In this document: piece by piece, positions 7,037 to 7,923 of the stretch
Position numbering within the stretch: position 1 is the stretch's first letter
How the letters are laid out: each line of letters begins with the position of its first letter
Assembly (NCBI GenBank): GCA_009784745.1
Contig: WQXR01000053.1
Coordinates: forward strand, 1 to 7,923
Source of the DNA: Methanomassiliicoccaceae archaeon
GTDB taxonomy: Archaea; Thermoplasmatota; Thermoplasmata; Methanomassiliicoccales; Methanomethylophilaceae
Direction of reading: 5' to 3'
DNA length: 7,923 nucleotides
Notes under the pieces: model-generated
The model's database searches: none
The model's input: only the letters and a program-made list of their open reading frames with translations
What the model was told of the DNA's origin: nothing
Translations under genes and position numbers: made by a program

Positions 7037-7923
7037 ATGGACATCGAAGGGCTGACCGACAGCGAGGTCTACAGCAGAGTTTCACGGGGAGAGGTGAACT
7101 CTGTTGAGAACGCGGTCAGCAGAACGTATCTGGATATAATAACGAAAAATACGTTCACAATTTTCAATCTGATAATATTCTCGCTCGGTGCTTTGCTCGT
7201 TTTCTTTGAAGAATATACAAGCGCCATGTCAGCCACCGGAATAATCGTTATGAATCTTCTTATTGCCACGACGCAGGAGATAAGAGCGAAACGCAGGTTG
7301 GATAAGATCGCATTATTGATGCGCCCGAAGGTCGCTGTCATACGCAACGGCAATGAAACGGAAATTGACCAATCGAAGATAGTAAAAGATGATATCATCC
7401 ACCTTCGGAGCGGAGATCAGGCACTGGTCGACGGGATACTCGTTAACGTGAGATCGCTGGAAGTGGATGAATCATTGCTTACGGGAGAATCCAACACCGT
7501 AAGGAAAAGAGTTAACGATACCGTTTACTCGGGATCATATTGTATAACGGGAGAAGGCCACTACCGCGTAGCGGCCTTCGGCAACAAGACGTTCGCGGCA
7601 AATATGCTTGCAAGCGCGAAAAAGTTTGACAATAAAAAGACGCCTCTCCAATTGGAGACCGGAGCGATAACAAAGTTACTGATGGTGCTTGCACTGATCT
7701 ATCTCTCTGTACTGATATTAATGAACGTCGTTCTCGGCGGAAGCATAGACGCACCAAGCACACTGATGATGGCCGCCGTCATCCTGGATATGGTGCCGAT
7801 AGGATTATTTTTGATGATAGTCCTTGCATATATGATAGCCGCCGTCAGAATGTCCAACAGCGGCGTTCTTCTGCAGCGTTCGAATTCGATAGAATCGATC
7901 AGTCATGTTGATACCGTTTGCAT
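7037..7923 (+). CDS. P-type cation-transporting ATPase, CtpE-like (3' truncated by window end)
   Basis: The visible 295 residues are the N-terminal part of a P-type ATPase, an inner-membrane pump that moves cations at the cost of ATP. The N-terminus (GLTDSEVYSRVSRGEVNSV) is the usual cytoplasmic entry helix of P2-like pumps. Then come TM1 (about 40-57), TM2 (63-80), the actuator domain with the intact TGES loop (149-152, LLTGES), TM3 (211-233) and TM4 (241-270). The window ends at VDTVC, one Met before the expected phosphorylated DKTGT motif. Overall the order and spacing resemble the CtpE-type group (calcium ATPase of mycobacteria), but substrate is uncertain. TM4 reads MVPIGLFL where that group and calcium pumps have PEGL, so the acidic ion ligand is replaced by Ile255. 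No N-terminal CxxC metal-binding domain and no CPC motif are present, arguing against copper or zinc export. ATG 7037 is chosen from TATA spacing; ATG 7031 is an in-frame alternative. Confidence 0.87.
   Translation, partial: MDIEGLTDSEVYSRVSRGEVNSVENAVSRTYLDIITKNTFTIFNLIIFSLGALLVFFEEYTSAMSATGIIVMNLLIATTQEIRAKRRLDKIALLMRPKVAVIRNGNETEIDQSKIVKDDIIHLRSGDQALVDGILVNVRSLEVDESLLTGESNTVRKRVNDTVYSGSYCITGEGHYRVAAFGNKTFAANMLASAKKFDNKKTPLQLETGAITKLLMVLALIYLSVLILMNVVLGGSIDAPSTLMMAAVILDMVPIGLFLMIVLAYMIAAVRMSNSGVLLQRSNSIESISHVDTVC

Noticed and set aside
1..7923. CRISPR arrays, insertion sequences, tRNA or rRNA genes
   Set aside because: I saw no regularly spaced direct repeats, no transposase, no terminal inverted repeats, and no tRNA T-loop or rRNA signature. 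The Cas4-like nuclease motifs belong to the AddA/AddB-like proteins.

Overview
The window reads as archaeal DNA, probably from a moderate-GC euryarchaeon of the Thermoplasmata type. This is inferred only from gene architecture. Three genes have an AT-rich TATA-like box centred about 24-25 nt before the start codon and no Shine-Dalgarno site, the pattern of leaderless archaeal transcripts. The internal gene of the one convincing operon instead has a perfect AGGAGGTG ribosome binding site. Arg codons AGA/AGG and Ile codon ATA are common. The visible stops are TGA or TAA, none TAG. Every gene lies on the + strand.

Layout: (1) 1-107 is the 3' end of an unidentified gene. (2) 169-612 is a PaaI-type hotdog thioesterase with its own promoter. 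(3) 609-1304 is a PIN-domain (VapC-like) ribonuclease gene overlapping it by ATGA. Its last strand is lost through a -1 frame change at a run of six T, and the in-frame tail continues to 1357. Its first ~105 residues match nothing I recognise. (4) 1358-1553 has no convincing protein gene. It holds a separate TATA-like box followed by sequence that can fold into two hairpins, a candidate small RNA. (5) 1554-4241 and 4225-6999 are a two-gene operon. The first product is an AddB-like protein, with a helicase-like N-terminal part lacking a visible Walker A and a C-terminal PD-(D/E)XK nuclease with a four-cysteine iron-sulfur cluster. The second is an AddA-like UvrD/Rep-family helicase with all SF1A motifs and its own C-terminal PD-(D/E)XK nuclease. 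(6) From 7037 to the window end is the N-terminal third of a P-type cation ATPase, CtpE-like, cut just before the phosphorylated Asp.

Together the two large genes would form a heterodimeric helicase with two nuclease sites that processes DNA double-strand ends for recombination, the AddAB arrangement best known from bacteria. The main points for a second look are this AddAB-like pair in an apparently archaeal setting, the candidate RNA just upstream of it, the frameshifted PIN gene at a classic slippery heptamer, and a PEGL-to-PIGL change in the ion-binding helix of the P-type ATPase.
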